Below are positions 60,901 through 64,000 of a DNA stretch of 64,000 nt, piece by piece; positions within the stretch are counted from its first letter, which is position 1; the number at the start of each line of letters is the position of its first letter. The DNA lies in the NCBI RefSeq assembly GCF_019966535.1, contig NZ_JAIMID010000002.1, forward strand, positions 1 to 64,000. The letters run 5' to 3'. A program made the position numbers and the translations under genes. The notes under the pieces were generated by a model that was given only the letters and a program-made list of their open reading frames with translations, had not been told where the DNA came from and did no database searches. The stretch is from Mesobacterium pallidum (GTDB lineage Bacteria > Pseudomonadota > Alphaproteobacteria > Rhodobacterales > Rhodobacteraceae).

Positions 60901-62443
60901 AGGTGTCGTCCCCCGCGCCGCCCTGCATCGTGTCACGCCCGGCGCCGCCGATCAGCGTGTCGTCGCCGTCACCGCCGATCAGCAGGTCGACGCCGCCCTC
61001 GCCGTCGATCCAGTCGTGCCAGGCGCCGCCATGCAGCTGGTCGTTGCCACCGCCGCCCAGCAGCGTATCCGCCCCGCGCCCGCCCAGCGCCAGGTCGTCG
61101 CCGTTGTTGCCCGTCAGTAGGTTGCCGGTGTCGTTTCCGATCAGAAGGTCGTTGCCATTGCTGCCGGTCGCGTTCTCGATCCGCGTCTCGAGCCCACCGC
61201 CATGGGCCGAGCTGGCGATGGCATAGCCGCCCAGCACCGGCCGCCCGGCATTGTCGAAGATCCGGCTGAAAAAGCCGCCGGCGTGAAAGGCCGGGTTCTC
61301 GAGATCCGCCCGCAGCTCGGTCGCGGTCACGACGGGCAGCAGGGTGTTGTAGAGCGGCATCGACTGCATCTGCGCCAGCAGCTCGGTCCAGGCGGCCGGG
61401 TCGGCCGCGGCGTCCAGCGTGGCCGGATTGAGGTTGATCAGCACCCTCTGGCTGCCGCCATAGACGATGGCATCCGTGCCGCCCGTGTCCCAGATCGTCG
61501 CAAAGGCCCGGCCGATGCTGACCGTGTCACCGTCGAGGTCCAGCGGCGCCGTCCCCGCATCCGTCAGGGTATAGGTGCTGTCCCCGATGCGTGCGGTGCG
61601 CGCGCCGTACATCCGTTGCAGCGCGGCAAGGTCCAGCGCCATGGGCGTCGCGGCATAGCCGTAGGTGCGTCCCAGGTTGCTGACGTCCAGCCCGCCGCGT
61701 TCGAACGACATCACCGTGTAGCGGTCGTTGTCGAGCGGGTTGTCGCCGGTCAGCGCGCTGCTGGCCCAGGCGGTCGAGCCGTTCCCGGTGTCGTGCGGAT
61801 GCGCCAGGCCCAGGGCCTTGAGCGTCTCCTGCAACGCGATCGAGGCGCGGGCCGAGACGGCCCCGATTTCAGGCGTGACTGTGACGGGCGGGCGCAGCGT
61901 GTCGAGGACAACGTGGGCTTCGAACCCGCCACCGGCGGCCGGATCCTGGCCGGGAAAACTGGCGATCCCGGAAAGGTCGGTGAGCGTGCCGCCGGCCGTG
62001 GCGGTGCCGTTGCTGTCCGAATAAAGCCCGTCCATCCCGACAAAGCGCAGGTCGGTCGCCGCCCCGCCGAACCAGGCGGTTTCGGTCAGGGTCAACCCCG
62101 TGCCCCGCGCCGCCCCATCCAGCCCCCGCAGGATGTCGGCCTTGAGTGCCGCATCGAGCGCGGTGGACCCGTCCAGCGGGCGGAAGACACCGCCGAGAAA
62201 GGACGCCAGCACCGAGTCGGCCATGTACGTGGCGAAATCGGCCGAATCCTCGGCAAAGGCATAGCTGAGCGTCGTCTCGCCCCAGGCCGTCGTCCCCGCA
62301 ATCCCGTCGATGAGCACCGCGCCGGTCCCGGGCGTGGGCGTGACGGGGGCCGCGGGCGGCGCCAGGATCGGCAGCCCGGCAGGGGTACGGTCGGATCGAA
62401 TCGTCAAGTCGGCCTCCGGCAGGGGGTGGCATGCACGGCGCAC
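57992..62443 (-). CDS. Giant RTX protein with serralysin-like N-terminal domain lacking the zinc site
   Basis: 1483 residues. The N-terminal ~430 follow the peptidase M10 (serralysin) layout. A helix at SIALQETLKALGLAHPHDT (Q205, E206, K209, G212, H215) sits where active enzymes have HExxHxxGxxHP, then RYTVMSFERGG (Met-turn, M245), MALDLAALQRMYGA and FATIWDTGGTDAIVYGG (M10 C-terminal part). Two of the three zinc histidines are replaced (His to Gln and His to Lys), so protease activity is unlikely. From about residue 430 to 1420 there are many calcium-binding GGxGxDxLx repeats in separate blocks. The end (FDEESILLLGVTDLAGLVGAI) resembles a type I secretion signal. No N-terminal signal peptide. 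The start is a GTG at 62443; a TTG at 62404 would shorten it by 13 residues. No ABC exporter in the window. Confidence 0.87.
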   Translation of the reverse strand: MRRACHPLPEADLTIRSDRTPAGLPILAPPAAPVTPTPGTGAVLIDGIAGTTAWGETTLSYAFAEDSADFATYMADSVLASFLGGVFRPLDGSTALDAALKADILRGLDGAARGTGLTLTETAWFGGAATDLRFVGMDGLYSDSNGTATAGGTLTDLSGIASFPGQDPAAGGGFEAHVVLDTLRPPVTVTPEIGAVSARASIALQETLKALGLAHPHDTGNGSTAWASSALTGDNPLDNDRYTVMSFERGGLDVSNLGRTYGYAATPMALDLAALQRMYGARTARIGDSTYTLTDAGTAPLDLDGDTVSIGRAFATIWDTGGTDAIVYGGSQRVLINLNPATLDAAADPAAWTELLAQMQSMPLYNTLLPVVTATELRADLENPAFHAGGFFSRIFDNAGRPVLGGYAIASSAHGGGLETRIENATGSNGNDLLIGNDTGNLLTGNNGDDLALGGRGADTLLGGGGNDQLHGGAWHDWIDGEGGVDLLIGGDGDDTLIGGAGRDTMQGGAGDDTFLFFSTSTSNWNEEMDGGAGRDRVLMTGGQGALFDLRGAIFTDVEEIAFEEAGADVDRVVSIREDRLPNGGTFTLRGTAAEGATERLVIDMTGGALDLSGITLANWGTGGDMVAVIGTAGNNTITGTGGGDDLDGQDGDDTLLGGTGGDILRGALGNDWLEGQAGDDLQSGAEGDDTLLGGWGNDDLRGEDGYDSLEGGDGDDVLDGGAYRDTVLGGDGNDTIRHLNGGFDIYDGGAGEDLFETNVIFVTGVQLDLESGLYTYTPTNFTHYWTGFEHYTGLGSTSSEAVLGTAGNNRIVTGNGNNRLEGRSGSDTLLGGAGRDTLDGGWGADSVEGGEGDDLVIHRVNANDTYRGGAGTDTIEAYVDFADGDRVSLYEDQLVVGNDTMTWAGFETYIGYGAGHEAVHGTEANNLLVTGAGNNRIYGRNGADTIRAGAGNDTINGMVGSDQVDAGAGDDLVIENTGGVGTDINDGGAGRDTIDWSALDFAGAELDMAGGTARLGAAEEIMENFEVLIDAQGGNTILGNAADNEIDGQAGDDVISGADGADTLIGGLGADTLAGEGGADLLQGGADSDVLSGGTGADTLDGGDSRDTMDGGWGDDVYHADRWGDVVVETSKRGGWDVVIAAAGYALPVYLDALVLLGTGDSYGGGNWLANEITGNAGNNLLIGAAGNDTLHGNDGMDTLAGGDGKDRLYGGDGDDSLDGGEADDLAGGGAGQDLLLGGAGDDTLQGGTGRDTLDGGAGDDSMVGGADDDLFIVTEAGDAVIEEAFGGQDSVEAWVDITLGGFIEEVTLLGTAREAYGNGTDNIMTGTNGGNTLDGRAGDDLLTGLDGDDSLRGGTGNDTLIGGKGGDTLNAMSGDDVLDAGSSGDKLNGGRGNDTITTGFGADQVRMSKKHGHDVVTDFDPAFDMLMLEQKLWAGSKTAAQVVADHASVSGGNTFLDFDEESILLLGVTDLAGLVGAIDFL

Positions 62444-62467
62444 CCTGCCCGTCCGGCCTTAAGACAA

Positions 62468-62498
62468 ACGAAAAACCCCGCCGGACGGGCGGGGTTTG
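62468..62498 (-). terminator. Terminator of fghA
   Basis: AAACCCCGCC, loop GGAC, GGCGGGGTTT-type hairpin: on the minus strand it is followed by TTTTCG. It sits only about 25 bases from the RTX gene start, leaving little room for that gene's promoter. Confidence 0.85.
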
Positions 62499-62519
62499 TC
62501 GTTCAAATACGTGGAAAAC

Positions 62520-63358
62520 TCAGGCCATCAGACGGGCCGCGTGCCATTCCAGGTGATCGCCCATGAAGGTCGATATGAAATAGTAGGAATGGTCGTAGCC
62601 GTCCTGCATCCGCAGGGTCAGCGACTGGCCCGCCGCCGCACAGGTCGTTTTCAGCAGGTCGGGTTTCAGCTGCTCTTCGAGGAACCCGTCCGCCGTGCCC
62701 TGGTCGACCAGCAGGTCGGGAAAACGGGCCCCATCCTCGATCAGCGCGCAGGCGTCGTAGTCGCGCCAGGTGGCCTTGTCGGGGCCGATATAGCCGGTCA
62801 GCGCCTTCTCGCCCCAGGGGCAGTTCAGCGGCGACACGATCGGCGCGAAGGCCGAAATCGCCTTGAACCGATCGGGGTTGCGCAGCCCGATAGTCAGCGC
62901 GCCATGCCCGCCCATCGAATGACCCATGATCCCCTGCCGCTCCATATCGGCCGGAAACTCCGCCGCGATCAGCGCGGGCAGTTCATCCTCGATGTAATCG
63001 CGCATCCTGTAATGCTGGGCGAAGGGCTCTTCGGTGGCGTTCACGTAGAACCCGGCGCCGAGACCGAAGTCATAGGCGCCCTCGGGGTCGTCCGCGACCC
63101 CCTCGCCCCGCGGCGAGGTGTCGGGCGCGACAAAGATCAGCCCATGCCGCGCGCACATGGCACGGTATTCGCCCTTTTCGGTGACGTTGGCATGGGTGCA
63201 GGTCAGGCCCGACAGGTACCAGACCACCGGCAGCTTCTCGCCCTCGTCATGGACAGGCACGAAGACCGAGAATGTCATCTCGGTCCCCGTCACGGAGGAG
63301 GTGTGTTTATACACCCCCTGCGTGCCGCCATAGGCGTGGTTGGTGGAGACGACCTCCA

Positions 63359-63359
<1 letters not shown>
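62520..63359 (-). CDS. fghA: S-formylglutathione hydrolase
   Basis: 279-residue esterase that frees formate and glutathione, the second step of glutathione-linked formaldehyde oxidation. The GIMGHSMGGHGAL nucleophile elbow, YLSGLTCTHANVTEKG and DGYDHSYYFISTFMGDH (catalytic His) are typical of the family. Its ATG overlaps the adhI stop by one base (TGATG), so the two are co-translated. Confidence 0.96.

Positions 63360-64000
<641 letters not shown>

Noticed and set aside
58100..61120. 1006-residue plus-strand open frame opposite the RTX gene
   Set aside because: Its periodic Val/Ala/Gly sequence simply mirrors the nonapeptide repeats on the other strand.

Overview
This window is GC-rich DNA from an alphaproteobacterium, almost certainly a Rhodobacteraceae (Roseobacter-group) chromosome. 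The evidence is a complete Rhodobacter-type gene transfer agent (GTA) cluster next to cysE, a pyruvate dehydrogenase E1-beta that carries its own lipoyl domain, a phaC/phaZ/phaP/phaR storage locus, an rpoH preceded by a sigma-32-type promoter, and a full sox cluster of the Paracoccus/Roseobacter type. No rRNA, tRNA, CRISPR array, integrase or transposase was seen.

Layout. 1-1.2 kb: remains of a frameshifted two-component pair. 1.2-7.3 kb: a PHA synthase divergent from pdhA-pdhB-(small unknown gene)-pdhC. 7.3-7.6 kb: a repeat-rich gap. 7.6-9.1 kb: cysE, a DksA/TraR-type zinc-finger gene and a small GTA-associated gene. 9.1-23.5 kb: the GTA structural cluster on the minus strand, from the small terminase subunit to the giant baseplate/tail-fibre protein, with every reading frame open but a 0.5-kb repeat-filled gap between terminase and portal. 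23.8-29.9 kb: mltG, fabF, a host-attachment-family protein, sodB and small secreted proteins. 28.9-29.6 kb: a gene-free stretch with DnaA-box-like sites. 30.1-34 kb: ccmI-ruvX-DUF1289, a GNAT and an orphan DegT-type aminotransferase. 34-39.8 kb: lysR, phaR, phaP, phaC and divergent phaZ, with a shared palindromic operator. 39.8-44.6 kb: a methyltransferase, an oxidoreductase, rpoH, and a malyl-CoA lyase/thioesterase-like gene with a MaoC hydratase. 44.8-58 kb: soxF-E-D-C-B-A-Z-Y-X-W-V (minus), then divergent soxS-soxR-soxT and a SoxH-like metallo-hydrolase. 58-62.4 kb: a giant RTX protein whose N-terminal part looks like a serralysin protease with a destroyed zinc site. 62.5-64 kb: fghA and the 3' part of adhI (formaldehyde oxidation).

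How the genes work together. Pyruvate dehydrogenase makes acetyl-CoA, which PHA synthases can store as granules coated by phasin under PhaR control. The sox cluster encodes periplasmic thiosulfate oxidation (SoxXA, SoxYZ, SoxB, SoxCD), sulfide dehydrogenase (SoxEF), thiol supply to the periplasm (SoxV/W/S), a persulfide-type repressor (SoxR) and a sulfur importer (SoxT-like). CcmI supports maturation of the many c-type cytochromes. The GTA cluster packages host DNA into phage-like particles.

Most noteworthy: the protease-dead serralysin-like RTX protein; a translationally coupled unknown gene inside the pdh operon; palindromic operators tying together phaP, phaC/phaZ and phaR; ATTCAC-containing inverted repeats at three sox control points; and a family of intergenic palindromic repeats that has entered the GTA cluster.
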